Source: Salegentibacter tibetensis (GTDB lineage Bacteria > Bacteroidota > Bacteroidia > Flavobacteriales > Flavobacteriaceae). From it: a DNA stretch of 64,000 nt. A program made the translations under genes and the position numbers. The DNA lies in contig NZ_JAIQZA010000006.1 of assembly GCF_020164485.1 (NCBI RefSeq), positions 95,509 through 159,508 on the forward strand, written 5' to 3'. Below the pieces are notes generated by a model. The model saw only the letters and a program-made list of their open reading frames with translations. It did no database searches and was not told the DNA's origin. Positions 45,180 through 54,339 of this stretch are shown here, in pieces; the stretch's first letter is position 1, and each line of letters opens with the position of its first letter.

Positions 45180-45991
45180 GAGGATAAAACAATTAAAGGA
45201 GTGTCTCCATTATAAACCAATTCGTTGATCATAAATTTTCTGAAAATGCTGTCTTGCAAAGAACGAGATCCTTGTTGTAGTAATAAAAAAGTATCATTAT
45301 TTTTCCCTACACTATCTACTAGCCTGGTGTAGGTATCACCGTTTAATAATTCGGAAGTTGTATTAAAACTTTTATATTCTTCTTTAATTTGTTCCAGATA
45401 AATTTCTGCCTCAGTTTTATCATCATTTTCTTCCAGAATAGTGAAAAACTTAATTTCACTAATTTGTTCTTTAAGGCCCGATAAAACGGTCTCAAACTGG
45501 GTTTTATTTAGCGGAAACTTCTTATTTACCCCAATAGCAAGTTTTGTTGGAAGAGTAATTTTTTCTTTAACAGGAACAGCAATGGTAAGGGAATCTGATT
45601 TATCTACGATGGAAAGGGTAGTGCTGCCAATAAACAGCCGCTTTAAAAATCCGGTTCCTTTTAATCCCGCCAGAACCCAATCATCATAATTCTCAGTTTT
45701 TAATTCATTTAAAATCGTGATTATATTTTTTTCACTAATCAAAAAATGCTGATCGTTTTTGAATCTATCCGGAGTTATTTCGTATAATTTTTCCCGGGCA
45801 TCATTTTTTTCGGCTTCAATTATCTTATGCCTGCTTTCAAAATCTGTCATCCCCGGAACAATTCCCGGAACCTGATGGATAAACATTACTTTGGCATTTA
45901 GCGTTTCCGATAAACCCACGGAGAAATCAATCAGGTTTTTAGAGTTCTCTGAAAAATCTACCAATACTAAAATTCTGTTACGCCTGTACAT
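45176..45991 (-). CDS. tandem universal stress protein, coupled to Kef antiporter
   Basis: 271 aa with two Usp-like domains. The first (1-145) is recognisable: NRILVLVDFSENSKNLIDFS, LKGTGFLKRLFIGSTTLSIV (nucleotide loop region). The second (about 148-271) is more diverged and ends VYNGDTPLIVLSS; QGSRSLQDSIFRKFMI fills the loop position. It overlaps the antiporter gene by 4 nt and is first in the pair. Probably a nucleotide-dependent regulator of the antiporter, by analogy with other Usp-transporter pairs; not shown. Confidence 0.85.
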   Translation of the reverse strand: MYRRNRILVLVDFSENSKNLIDFSVGLSETLNAKVMFIHQVPGIVPGMTDFESRHKIIEAEKNDAREKLYEITPDRFKNDQHFLISEKNIITILNELKTENYDDWVLAGLKGTGFLKRLFIGSTTLSIVDKSDSLTIAVPVKEKITLPTKLAIGVNKKFPLNKTQFETVLSGLKEQISEIKFFTILEENDDKTEAEIYLEQIKEEYKSFNTTSELLNGDTYTRLVDSVGKNNDTFLLLQQGSRSLQDSIFRKFMINELVYNGDTPLIVLSS

Positions 45992-46040
45992 AATGTCTAT
46001 TTTTTAAATTCGAATTCTTTTAAAATTAACCTGTGAAACT

Positions 46041-46805
46041 CTAATTTAATTCCCTTACCCAAATATTCCTGAAACTCACAGGGTTTCCGTGATCCTGAAG
46101 ATGAATAGGAAGTTTTTCGTCATGTTTCGTATAGTTAGGAATACCAATGTATTCGGTTGGACCTCTAAGGGTATAGTTATTTTGTACCAGAACGCCATTA
46201 TGCAAAACGGTGATTTTTGCCGGACTTAACAACATGCCCTCTTCATTGAATCTTGGAGCAGTAAAAATAATATCGTAAGTATTCCATTCCCCTGGGGCTT
46301 TTGTAGCGTTTACTAAAGGCGGGGATTGCTTGTAAATACTCGCGGCCTGGCCATTGGTATAGGTTTCATTTTCGTAAGAATCCAGGATTTGTACTTCATA
46401 CTTTTCCATAATAATCACGCCACTGTTTCCGCGTCCCTGACCATCGCCCTGAATTTCTGAAGGCGAGCGCCATTCTAAATGCAACTGTATATCGCCGAAA
46501 TTCTCTTTAGTCTTTATTCCGCCAGTTCCCGGGTTTACCGTTAGAATATTGCCCTCAATATTCCAGGTAGGATTAGACCCGTCTTTCTCATTAACCCAGC
46601 CCGTAAGATCTGAACCATCAAATAATATTTTTGCATCAGAAGGAGCTGTAGTGGTAGATTCACCCGCTTCAATTTTTGGCGGAACCGGTTCATAAAATTC
46701 GGTTGCTTCAGGTGGAAGTTCAGTTTTCTCATCCTGGGCTACACCTGTAAAAGCAGTAAGAGCCAAAGAAATTGATAGAATAGAAGAAGTAATGGAAATT
46801 TTCAT
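46041..46805 (-). CDS. DUF1080 (3-keto-disaccharide hydrolase-like) secreted protein
   Basis: 254 aa from the ATG at 46805 (another in-frame ATG lies four codons upstream). Signal peptide about 1-22 (FTGVAQ), no lipobox. Concanavalin-like fold of the DUF1080 family: ILFDGSDLTGWVNEKDGSNP, GDIQLHLEWRSPSEIQGDGQ, GNSGVIIMEKYEVQILDSYEN, and GPTEYIGIP plus PIHLQDHGNPVSFRNIWVREL. Acts outside the cytoplasm, probably on glycosides. It starts just after the beta-lactamase-fold gene (17 bp) on the same strand, likely co-transcribed. Confidence 0.88.
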   Translation of the reverse strand: MKISITSSILSISLALTAFTGVAQDEKTELPPEATEFYEPVPPKIEAGESTTTAPSDAKILFDGSDLTGWVNEKDGSNPTWNIEGNILTVNPGTGGIKTKENFGDIQLHLEWRSPSEIQGDGQGRGNSGVIIMEKYEVQILDSYENETYTNGQAASIYKQSPPLVNATKAPGEWNTYDIIFTAPRFNEEGMLLSPAKITVLHNGVLVQNNYTLRGPTEYIGIPNYTKHDEKLPIHLQDHGNPVSFRNIWVRELN

Positions 46806-46822
46806 ATTTAATTGCATTAAAA

Positions 46823-47710
46823 TTATTTTTCAGTTAGATGATCGTAGATCATTTTGGATACTTCAGTAAGCATTTTAGTACCGGCCTCCATATCTTTCAT
46901 GTTTTTTGATAATAAAACCAAAACATATTTTCTTCCATCAGGTACTTCAATTAAGGCTGAATCGTGATGTACCCCGGTTATCCAACCGGTTTTATTGGCA
47001 ATTTTTAAGTCTTTTGGAAGTAACTTCGGAATTAAGTCGGTGTGTTTTTGTTGCCGCAAAATGTTAAGCATTTTTTCATCAGCTTCAGTACTTACTGCAT
47101 TTCCGTTGGCAAGAGCTTCAAAAATCAGCATTAGATCATAAGCAGTTGTAGAATTGCTCAAACCTGCTTCATAAGCTTTCATATCTTCCACACCGCGAAG
47201 TACATTAATATTACTAGCGCCCATTTCGCGCATAGTTTTATTCACATTTTTAGCATCAACCAGCTCAATCACGATATTAGTGGCCAGGTTGCTGCTGTAA
47301 ATAATCATATCGGTTACAAGGTCTTCAATCCTTCTTTTCCGGCCAATTTGCTCATAAAGATGTTCCCCGCTGTCCCGGCCAAGTTCCATAGCATAAAGAC
47401 TTCCATCTAGAATACTTTTAAATTCATTTTTGATGAGAAGGGAATCTTTGAGCGAGAATTTACCTTCGGAGACTTGTTTAAAAACCTCTATCATTACCGG
47501 GGTTTTCATCGTGCTGGCAGCGTGAAAATTCTCGTGCTGATTTATAAGAATACTGTCTTTATCTAAGGAAAGATCTTTAAAAGCAATGGCAAAATCACCT
47601 TGCGTACTTTTAAAAATGGAATCAATTTTCTGCTGAAGTTGTTGTGTTGAAGTTTGCCCTGAGCAAACCAAACAGCTAAGCATAAAAACAATTATTGGAA
47701 AAAATTTCAT
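46823..47710 (-). CDS. class A beta-lactamase-fold serine hydrolase
   Basis: 295 aa, signal peptide about 1-18 (LVCSGQ). Active-site elements: SxxK as STMK, the SDN position occupied by SSN in IIYSSNLATN, an omega-loop Glu in RGVEDMKAYEAG but with Ala where class A enzymes have Asn170, and KTG in NKTGWITGVHHD. Could be a true beta-lactamase or a relative with another ester/amide substrate. Lies 48 bp after deoD on the minus strand and before DUF1080. Resistance should not be assumed from this sequence. Confidence 0.85.
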   Translation of the reverse strand: MKFFPIIVFMLSCLVCSGQTSTQQLQQKIDSIFKSTQGDFAIAFKDLSLDKDSILINQHENFHAASTMKTPVMIEVFKQVSEGKFSLKDSLLIKNEFKSILDGSLYAMELGRDSGEHLYEQIGRKRRIEDLVTDMIIYSSNLATNIVIELVDAKNVNKTMREMGASNINVLRGVEDMKAYEAGLSNSTTAYDLMLIFEALANGNAVSTEADEKMLNILRQQKHTDLIPKLLPKDLKIANKTGWITGVHHDSALIEVPDGRKYVLVLLSKNMKDMEAGTKMLTEVSKMIYDHLTEK

Positions 47711-47758
47711 TGGTTTCAGGATTTAGTCCCGAATTTAACGAATTTTCTCTAAACCGTC

Positions 47759-48457
47759 TTAAATACTGCCTAAAGCAATTTCTACCATTCGGCTAAAACT
47801 TTGCTCCCTGTCTTTTGCGGGAAGGTGTTCCCCGGTTACCAAAGAATCTGAAACTGTTAATACTGAAAGAGCCTGTACTTTATGTTTCGCGGCCACGCTA
47901 TAAAGTCCGGCGGTTTCCATTTCTACGCATAACACACCGTATTCGGCCCATTTTTCGTAAGTCATGTCGTTTTCTTCGTAAAAGACATCTGAAGAAAGTA
48001 CATTGCCGGCTCTGAATTTTATGCCGTTATTTTTGGCAAATTTTACTGCATTCATAAATAATTCGAAATCTACAGTAGGCGCGAAGTCGGCATGTTGAAA
48101 TTTAGCTTTATTAAAACCCGAATTGGAAGAAGCAGCCATTGCCAAAACAACTTCATTTACTTTTAGATCTTTTTGGTAAGAGCCGGCCGATCCTACCCGA
48201 ATGAGTTTTTTGGCACCGTATTCAGTGATTAATTCAGTACAATAAATCAATGCGGAAGGTATACCCATTCCCGTAGCTTGTACTGAAATTTTTTCGCCTT
48301 TATAAGTGCCGGTAAATCCCAGCATTCCCCGTACTTCGTTATAACAAACCGCATTTTCAAAGAAATTTTCGGCAATCCATTTTGCTCTTAAGGGATCTCC
48401 CGGAAGTAATACATTTTCTGCTATTTCATCTTTTTTGGCTTGTATATGTACGCTCAT
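47759..48457 (-). CDS. deoD: purine-nucleoside phosphorylase (DeoD type)
   Basis: 232 aa hexameric-type enzyme cleaving purine (deoxy)nucleosides with phosphate. LPGDPLRAKWIAE at the start (phosphate/ribose site), NEVRGMLGFTG (Arg), GSAGSYQKDLKVNEVVLA, VEMETAGLYSVAAKH (Glu binding ribose) and VSDSLVTGEH (Asp acting on the base). Starts one base after deoC ends; the two form a deoxynucleoside salvage operon. Confidence 0.95.
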   Translation of the reverse strand: MSVHIQAKKDEIAENVLLPGDPLRAKWIAENFFENAVCYNEVRGMLGFTGTYKGEKISVQATGMGIPSALIYCTELITEYGAKKLIRVGSAGSYQKDLKVNEVVLAMAASSNSGFNKAKFQHADFAPTVDFELFMNAVKFAKNNGIKFRAGNVLSSDVFYEENDMTYEKWAEYGVLCVEMETAGLYSVAAKHKVQALSVLTVSDSLVTGEHLPAKDREQSFSRMVEIALGSI

Positions 48458-48458
48458 A

Positions 48459-49109
48459 TTAGTTGTCTTCTGAAGTTACCAGTTTTATACCCGAGGAAGT
48501 TCCCAGCCTGGAAACGCCTAATTCTATATATTTAATGGCAGTTTTCCGATCTTTAATGCCGCCTGAAGCTTTTATCTGCATTTTAGTACCAGCGATTTCT
48601 TTCATCAATTTTACATCGTCAAAAGTAGCTCCTGCAGTTCCAAAACCGGTAGAAGTCTTTACGAAATCGGCTTTGGCATTTAAAGCAGCCCGGCAGGCAG
48701 ATTTCTTTTCAGTATCGGTTAAGTAACAGGTTTCAATAATTACCTTGAGCACTTTAGAACCGATTGCTTTTTTAATTGCTGCAATTTCTTTTTCGATATA
48801 ATCATAATCTCCGGCTTTTAACATGCCAATATTTATAACCATATCAATTTCATCTACCCCTTTATCCAGGGCGTTTCTAGCTTCAAAGACCTTAGCTTCC
48901 GTTGTCATAGCACCCAAAGGAAAGCCTATAACCGTTGCTATTTTTACTTCGGAAGTTTTTAAAACCGATTTGGCAATTTCAATATAAGAAGGAGGAATAC
49001 AAACGGCATAGAATTGATGCTCTATAGCTTCCTCACATAAATTCTGAATATCTATTGGAGTAGCTATTGGATTTAATAAGGTATGGTCTATATACTGGTT
49101 GAGTTGCAT
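48459..49109 (-). CDS. deoC: deoxyribose-phosphate aldolase
   Basis: 216 aa class I aldolase splitting deoxyribose-5-P into glyceraldehyde-3-P and acetaldehyde. IDHTLLNPIAT at the start, IATVIGFPLGAMTTEAK, catalytic Asp in GVDEIDMVINIG, Schiff-base Lys in ADFVKTSTGFG and proton-shuttle Lys in IKASGGIKDRK. Normal length. First gene of the pair with deoD. A small membrane-protein gene precedes it by about 210 bp of non-coding DNA. Confidence 0.96.
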   Translation of the reverse strand: MQLNQYIDHTLLNPIATPIDIQNLCEEAIEHQFYAVCIPPSYIEIAKSVLKTSEVKIATVIGFPLGAMTTEAKVFEARNALDKGVDEIDMVINIGMLKAGDYDYIEKEIAAIKKAIGSKVLKVIIETCYLTDTEKKSACRAALNAKADFVKTSTGFGTAGATFDDVKLMKEIAGTKMQIKASGGIKDRKTAIKYIELGVSRLGTSSGIKLVTSEDN

Positions 49110-49320
49110 TATATATTTTATTAAGAATTACAAAGCTAAAACTTTCTACTACATCTAATTTATGATTGTTCTCAGCTTTTTAATATTTTGTGTGTAAGTT
49201 TTTAATTCCCTGAGGTTTTTCACTTCAGATCTAGATGAAAAATTTGAAATAAATGTGGAAGGTTTTACAAGTGATGGGAAACCAATATAAGTAAACAGAT
49301 TTTTTGAAGTGGAATAAACC

Positions 49321-49548
49321 CTAGTCCTTATTCTGGCTTTCGGGGTAATCTTCATACCAATCATCAAAGGTCTTTTCGGTTTTATAGTTATCGGTAAGGA
49401 TTTTATAAACAGTAAAGATCAATAAGATTTGACCGGCGCAGGTTAAGTAGAAAACTACCGGAAAACTGGTATTAAAAAACGCCAGAACCGCGATTATCAC
49501 CAGGAGAATACTGGTTAGGATTAAATATGTAATTCCATTGGCTTTCAT
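49321..49548 (-). CDS. small membrane protein, 75 aa
   Basis: Two hydrophobic helices (about 6-26 and 30-50) and a charged C-terminus with YKTEKTFDDWYEDYPESQ. ATG at 49548 preceded by an A/T-rich leader. Homologues of this layout are widespread in Flavobacteriaceae as hypothetical membrane proteins; no function known. Upstream of deoC on the same strand; the 210 bp between hold no other gene. Confidence 0.65.
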   Translation of the reverse strand: MKANGITYLILTSILLVIIAVLAFFNTSFPVVFYLTCAGQILLIFTVYKILTDNYKTEKTFDDWYEDYPESQNKD

Positions 49549-49620
49549 AAGCCTTAATTTACGAAAGAGCGTTCTAAACTTCTCTTAAGAAGAAACTAAA
49601 AAAATCTTTATTTTAGTAAG

Positions 49621-50200
49621 TGGGCTTATACCTGTTACCAAACCAATGATTCTCAGGAAATAATATTGGCCAACAGCAATTCTCTTCCAGAAGATAGTGT
49701 AAATGACCTGCTAATTAAATTTATAAGTTCAGATAATCCCAGCCTTTCTAATAGGATACAGCCTTCTTGTGAAGCAATTTGTTATTAGCAGGGGAGCGTA
49801 CACCTATTACAAGATTTTGGAATAACTTTCCGGTTTAGATAATATTTTTTCTCAAAGTCAGCCGGGATTTTTTGCAGGTAATATTGCAAATATTAATAAT
49901 CCGGAAAAAAATGTAATTGGCTATTTTGATATTTCGTCGGTGACAACAAAAAAACTTATTTTAATTACGAAGATATTTACGACCCTGAGGGCATCAGGCC
50001 AAGGTTTGTTTCTTTTGCGGCCTGTGAAGTTACTTTGCCAGACAGTTTAATAGCCCAGATAGAACAAAATTTAATAAGATGGTCACCCACGACACCTGGT
50101 GGCGCAATTCAAGTAGTACCAAGAGTTTTTGTGGAATGTACAGTTTTTGGCACCAATGAAAAACCTGAATTTTGGAAGATTAAGATTAGACAGAAATATT
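49621..50200 (+). pseudogene. decayed DUF4249-family lipoprotein gene (fragment)
   Basis: Reading the plus strand in steps gives family-like protein broken by stops and a frameshift: WAYTCYQTNDSQEIILANSN and PEDSVNDLLIKF (stop near 49787), AYTYYKILE then stop near 49825, GLDNIFSQSQPGFFAGNIAN and NNPEKNVIGYFDISSV, then a shift near 49950-49965 and NYEDIYDPEGIRPRFVSFAA to about 50181. The GNIxNIxNPEKxVIGYFxxSSV segment is the hallmark of DUF4249, proteins usually encoded after SusC-like receptors. No receptor gene is adjacent, and the N-terminal half is missing. Confidence 0.7.
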
Positions 50201-50223
50201 GCTGTTATCGCAGTACTGACACA

Positions 50224-50940
50224 TTAAATAATCAATGCAGTTCCTGAGAGGCAAAGTAGGCCCAGAAGAACTTTCTTGAACAGGGATTCATTGATCTTTT
50301 GAAAAAAATACCCCCCTAAAAACTGCGCCAGGATAAACACTGGAAAAATGATAAGACTCATTTTCAAGTGGCCGCTATCCAGCACACCTCCAATGGCCAG
50401 GGAAGGTAATCTTACCGTTGTAACAAGGGCTAATACCCCAATCATTGTAGCCCTGAAAATTTTCACATTCTCAACTGTGTTTTTTACAGCGATCACATAC
50501 AACGGACCCCCGGTTGAAAAGACTCCGGCGAAAAATCCACCCAGAACTCCAAACAGCATAGTGCCTTTGTTGCCCAATTTAAGATCGATCTTTCCAACTA
50601 CCACATAAGCCACATATAGAAGGATAAAAACGCCAAGAGCTTTTTTTAAGATTAAGGGTTGGCTGTAAGTAAGAACAAGAATTCCAATTACTATTCCTAT
50701 GATGGAGGTGATGCTCAATTTCTTAATAACATGTTTGTCTATATATTTCCACTCCTTATAAACCAGGGAAATACTTGAAAAAAGATAAAAAATAGATATA
50801 TAGGCAATAGCATCGGGTAGTTTAAGGCCAATTAATAAAATAGGTAAGGCGATTAAAGATCCGGCAAAGCCAACAACGGTTTGCACAAAAAAACCACAAA
50901 AGATTGCGGTTCCAAGAAGAAATAATAAGTCGGTATCCAT
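50224..50940 (-). CDS. TSUP (TauE/SafE) family permease
   Basis: 238 aa, about eight helices. FVQTVVGFAGSLIALPILLI and, in the second half, GFFAGVFSTGGPLYVIAVK give the two family repeats (GxGGG-like). Transports small anions such as sulfite, sulfonates or thiosulfate in other bacteria. Divergent from an Lrp-type regulator starting 128 bp away, which probably controls it. Its 3' end abuts the DUF4249 remnant. Confidence 0.9.
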   Translation of the reverse strand: MDTDLLFLLGTAIFCGFFVQTVVGFAGSLIALPILLIGLKLPDAIAYISIFYLFSSISLVYKEWKYIDKHVIKKLSITSIIGIVIGILVLTYSQPLILKKALGVFILLYVAYVVVGKIDLKLGNKGTMLFGVLGGFFAGVFSTGGPLYVIAVKNTVENVKIFRATMIGVLALVTTVRLPSLAIGGVLDSGHLKMSLIIFPVFILAQFLGGYFFQKINESLFKKVLLGLLCLSGTALII

Positions 50941-51067
50941 GTAGCAGTAGTAAATTTTAAGATGTCCAAAATTAATCCCAATAAAAGATTTTGCCCAGTG
51001 GAAAGAATGGATAAATAATGTTTTTTCCGAATAAAAATCGGTAATTGCACTTAAAACAAATTATTTG

Positions 51068-51493
51068 ATGATCGATAAAGCAGATCTAAAGTTGATCGAA
51101 CTATTAAAAGTTAATTCCAAAACATCATTTGCAGATCTAAGCAAAAAAGTTTCCCTTTCTCCATCTTCTGTTCGGGAAAGAATCAATAAGCTCGAAGATA
51201 TTGGAGCAATTAAAGGCTATAGCCTGGAGGTAGATCAGGCTCTGCTTGGCAATAGTCTGGAAGTTTTTATACTGCTGAAAGTTTTTACTGGCAAATTACA
51301 GTATGCGATTGTAGAATTGAACAAATACCCTGAAATCCTTAAAGCTCACCGAATAACAGGCCCCCATAATTTCCATCTGAGAGTGGCACTCAGGAACCAG
51401 CTACATTTACAGCAGTTTATAGATGAATTGACCAAGTTAGGAGAACCCACTACGCATTTAATCTTATCTGAGCAGGAAAGTAATCGCGAGTAG
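51068..51493 (+). CDS. Lrp/AsnC-family transcriptional regulator
   Basis: 141 aa, start at ATG 51068 (a TTG one codon upstream is also open). N-terminal helix-turn-helix (DKADLKLIELLKVNSKTSFA, SLSPSSVRERINKLEDIGAI) and a C-terminal RAM domain (SLEVFILLKVFTGKLQ ... LGEPTTHLILS). Binds small molecules, often amino acids. Divergent from the TSUP permease, so it likely senses the transported compound or a precursor. Confidence 0.9.
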   Translation: MIDKADLKLIELLKVNSKTSFADLSKKVSLSPSSVRERINKLEDIGAIKGYSLEVDQALLGNSLEVFILLKVFTGKLQYAIVELNKYPEILKAHRITGPHNFHLRVALRNQLHLQQFIDELTKLGEPTTHLILSEQESNRE

Positions 51494-52049
51494 AGCTTCT
51501 TTTTTATCCCCAAAAACCTTTTTGTGTAAGGTTTTTTCTTGAATTTCTAAAAACCAAATAATCTGCTTTTTAACGCATTTGGAATAAGATGCTACGAATG
51601 AGCACGGACTAAGCCATAAATTAAAAGACTTCTTTTGATATCTGTGCCTTTTTTAGAAGAAGTTTTAAAACACCTTCTAAACAACGGTATAAAAGGGAGG
51701 GCTTTTCAAAGTGCCTGTACACTTAAAGGTGAAAATTAAGGGAGTTCACCCATGAACTATTTAGAAAACTTCAACTACTTTAACTTAAAGTATTGTTAAC
51801 GTAACAAGGTTTGGATAGTAAAACAACTCTCCACGATCTCATCGCAAAATCTTTGTAGACGCTGGGAGAAGATCGCATACCCCGTTTAAATTTATTATCC
51901 AGCCAGACCATAGATCGGGTTAAAAAAGAGGTCTTAAAAGAAGAAATCAACAAAAGACAACAGGTAAAAAAAATTGATAATTAAAAATTTACACCCATCT
52001 AATTACCTGAATATTAATAACTTAAGGTGATAATTAAAAATATAAGAGT
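51494..52049. other. 556-bp gap, probable remnant sequence
   Basis: No intact gene. Near the right end a plus-strand frame (about 51833-51985) reads like a protein tail, RVKKEVLKEEINKRQQVKKI with an internal stop, and ends at a TAA shortly before the next gene. It may be the decayed C-terminus of a lost gene; the family is not recognisable. The rest is AT-rich without clear structure. Confidence 0.35.
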
Positions 52050-54335
52050 ATGAAGAAGATAATTACTATCTGTATTTTAATTCTACTGGGAGCAAATTTA
52101 CAGGCTCAGATGCGAGATGTAACCGTAACCTTACAGCCTACCGTGAGTTATAACTGGTTCGACGATAACGCCGCCATCGAAGATGGTGTTATGTATGGAG
52201 GAAGAGTGGGTTTTGGTTTTGGTGAAGCAATTGAACTGAGAGCACTATATGAAAAGTCCACAGATATAAATAACACTGTGGATAGTTTCGATGTTTTTTC
52301 AGATGATTTTGTTAGTAATTTTACCTCGCGTAACGTAGATATCGAACGCATTGGGGGTGAACTCAAAGCCAACATCCCAATACGAGGTCGTTTTATACCA
52401 TATTTTATATTGGGAACAGGGGTTCAAAAACTAAAATTTGATATTGCCGCACCAGGTGACCCATCAAATGAACAAAAATTAGAACAGATTTACGGTAATC
52501 TGGGACTTGGAACACAATTTAAGTTGGGCAACAGGTTGTTTCTAAATTTGGAAGCAAAAAACACAGTCTTTAACTTGAACCCTGCTTCCGTACTTTTTCA
52601 AGATGGGCAGGATCAGTCAGAGTTTGAAGATTTTTTAAATGAAAATAATGATAATCGAATGTACAACTGGTCAGTTTTGGCTGGTTTACAATTGTATTTA
52701 GGCGGCCGCAGTCCGGAAGATTTTAGCGATTTAGACAGAGCTTACTACAACAAGTTTTCAGGAGGTTTAGGTGGTTTTAAATTTATTGTAGAACCTGCTG
52801 TTTCCTTTGTGAATTTTGATAGTGATAGTAATTTAGCTGATTCTTATTTTATTGGTGGAAAAATCGGTTTTGATTTAAATCAATACGTAGGCATAAGAGG
52901 TTTTTACTACCAGGCTACCAAAAATGAAGAAATATCTACCGATTGGGATAATTTGGCAATGTACGGGGCTGATTTTGTAGCTAAGTTAAATGTGTCTCGC
53001 GGAGTGGTACCTTATATCAGCGTAGGTGGTGGTTACCTCAACGCTTATAACAGCTATGTTGGTAAAGATTTTCTGACTGGTGTACCTTCCAGCTATTTTG
53101 CAAAAGGTGGTTTAGGTTTAAATGTACCCCTTGGCAGAAATTTTGAAGCTTTTGGTGATGCAAATTTATTGTTTACATCTGAACGCGGAACCACAGATTT
53201 GGAAAATACAATATCTCCGGATGAGTTAAAACAACACACAATGTTTACTGTGGGTCTTCGCTTTCAATTAGGTAAAAAAGCTGATGATACAGACGACATT
53301 TTGCAAAGCAGAATAGATCAAAGGGTAGAAGACCGAACCCAGTCGTATCAAGATCGGATTGATGAGCTGGAATCAGAATTGTCTGAAGCCTACGAAAACA
53401 ATGACACCAGAAAAGCTGTAGAAATCATCGAGGAGAAAAAAGAACTGGAGCGAATCAAGTCTGATCCAGAAATGAAATCTATAGGGGATGTAAAAGAATC
53501 TAAAGTTGAAATGACTCCTAAAGAACTTGAGGATTTAATTGAAAAAGTGATACAGGGTGTTGATGAAGAATCTCGCAAACCACAAACGATTGAGGATCGC
53601 ATGGATCGTTTAGAGCGTTTACTGTTGGAACTTAACACAGGAACCTACAACCAAAATCTTGTACCAACCCGTCAGGAAGATGCTTCTCAAAAAGTGTTGG
53701 ACATGTTGAAAGATCTTGACAGAAAGATCGATAAGAATACAGACAACATCAATAACATAAGAGGTTCTCTTCAAAATCAAAATCAGGATCAGAATCAGGA
53801 TAAAACTGTTGTAATATCAGGCGGGCAACAAACTCCTACAGGTACACTACCAGGGGTGCAACCATCAAAAACTACAGTTGAAACAGATCAAGATGGTAAT
53901 ATTGTCGTGCAATCTGAAAGTGCAAAAGACGGTGTTGCAACTGGTTGGGTAATCAATGAAGGTTTATCTGTTTTCACCGGAGCGGTTGTGGCAGATGATG
54001 TTGCTATGATTATTGGAATGAGAGGGAATTACGCCTTTACCAATTCACCATTTAAGTTTCTACCAGATATTTACCTGGCTCCAGGTAAGAATACCGGATT
54101 TGGAATAAACGCTAACGTTGTGATTCCTTTTAAAGTGGATGCAGGCGTAATTTTGAATCCTTATGCCGGTCTGGGACTTGGTTATAATGATGCTGTAGGG
54201 GTTAGTACATTTAGTCCTAACCTGGTCTTAGGAACATCCTTTAATCTTTTAGGCGGTAAGTTATTTGCAGATTATACTGCTCACAATTTTATCGACATAC
54301 ACAGAATATCTGTGGGATACAAACTAACTTTTTAA
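52050..54335 (+). CDS. multi-barrel outer-membrane protein with coiled-coil region
   Basis: 761 aa, signal peptide 1-19 (ANLQAQ). Two consecutive OmpA-like eight-strand barrels: about 22-217 (VSYNWFDDNAAIEDGVMYGG ... LQLYLGG) and about 240-410 (FIVEPAVSFVNFDSDSNLAD ... VGLRFQLGKK). Then an acidic coiled coil (about 415-470 and 525-600) with QNQNQDQNQD, and a last about 110-residue beta region (SVFTGAVVADDVAMIIG ... HRISVGYKLTF) ending in Phe. Two barrels and a third strand region in one chain is uncommon. 4 bp before the OmpA-type partner gene. Confidence 0.72.
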   Translation: MKKIITICILILLGANLQAQMRDVTVTLQPTVSYNWFDDNAAIEDGVMYGGRVGFGFGEAIELRALYEKSTDINNTVDSFDVFSDDFVSNFTSRNVDIERIGGELKANIPIRGRFIPYFILGTGVQKLKFDIAAPGDPSNEQKLEQIYGNLGLGTQFKLGNRLFLNLEAKNTVFNLNPASVLFQDGQDQSEFEDFLNENNDNRMYNWSVLAGLQLYLGGRSPEDFSDLDRAYYNKFSGGLGGFKFIVEPAVSFVNFDSDSNLADSYFIGGKIGFDLNQYVGIRGFYYQATKNEEISTDWDNLAMYGADFVAKLNVSRGVVPYISVGGGYLNAYNSYVGKDFLTGVPSSYFAKGGLGLNVPLGRNFEAFGDANLLFTSERGTTDLENTISPDELKQHTMFTVGLRFQLGKKADDTDDILQSRIDQRVEDRTQSYQDRIDELESELSEAYENNDTRKAVEIIEEKKELERIKSDPEMKSIGDVKESKVEMTPKELEDLIEKVIQGVDEESRKPQTIEDRMDRLERLLLELNTGTYNQNLVPTRQEDASQKVLDMLKDLDRKIDKNTDNINNIRGSLQNQNQDQNQDKTVVISGGQQTPTGTLPGVQPSKTTVETDQDGNIVVQSESAKDGVATGWVINEGLSVFTGAVVADDVAMIIGMRGNYAFTNSPFKFLPDIYLAPGKNTGFGINANVVIPFKVDAGVILNPYAGLGLGYNDAVGVSTFSPNLVLGTSFNLLGGKLFADYTAHNFIDIHRISVGYKLTF

Positions 54336-54339
54336 TGAC

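Noticed and set aside
46823..47710. Calling this an antibiotic-resistance beta-lactamase
   Set aside because: Key positions of class A enzymes are altered and the context is chromosomal and unrelated to resistance; fold-level naming is as far as the sequence allows.
49155..49367. 70-codon minus-strand frame overlapping the 75-aa membrane gene
   Set aside because: Overlaps the better gene in another frame and has a basic, non-family composition.
50035..50247. 70-codon frame starting MPDSLIAQIEQ
   Set aside because: It is the last part of the decayed DUF4249 gene, not a separate gene, and it runs into the TSUP gene end.
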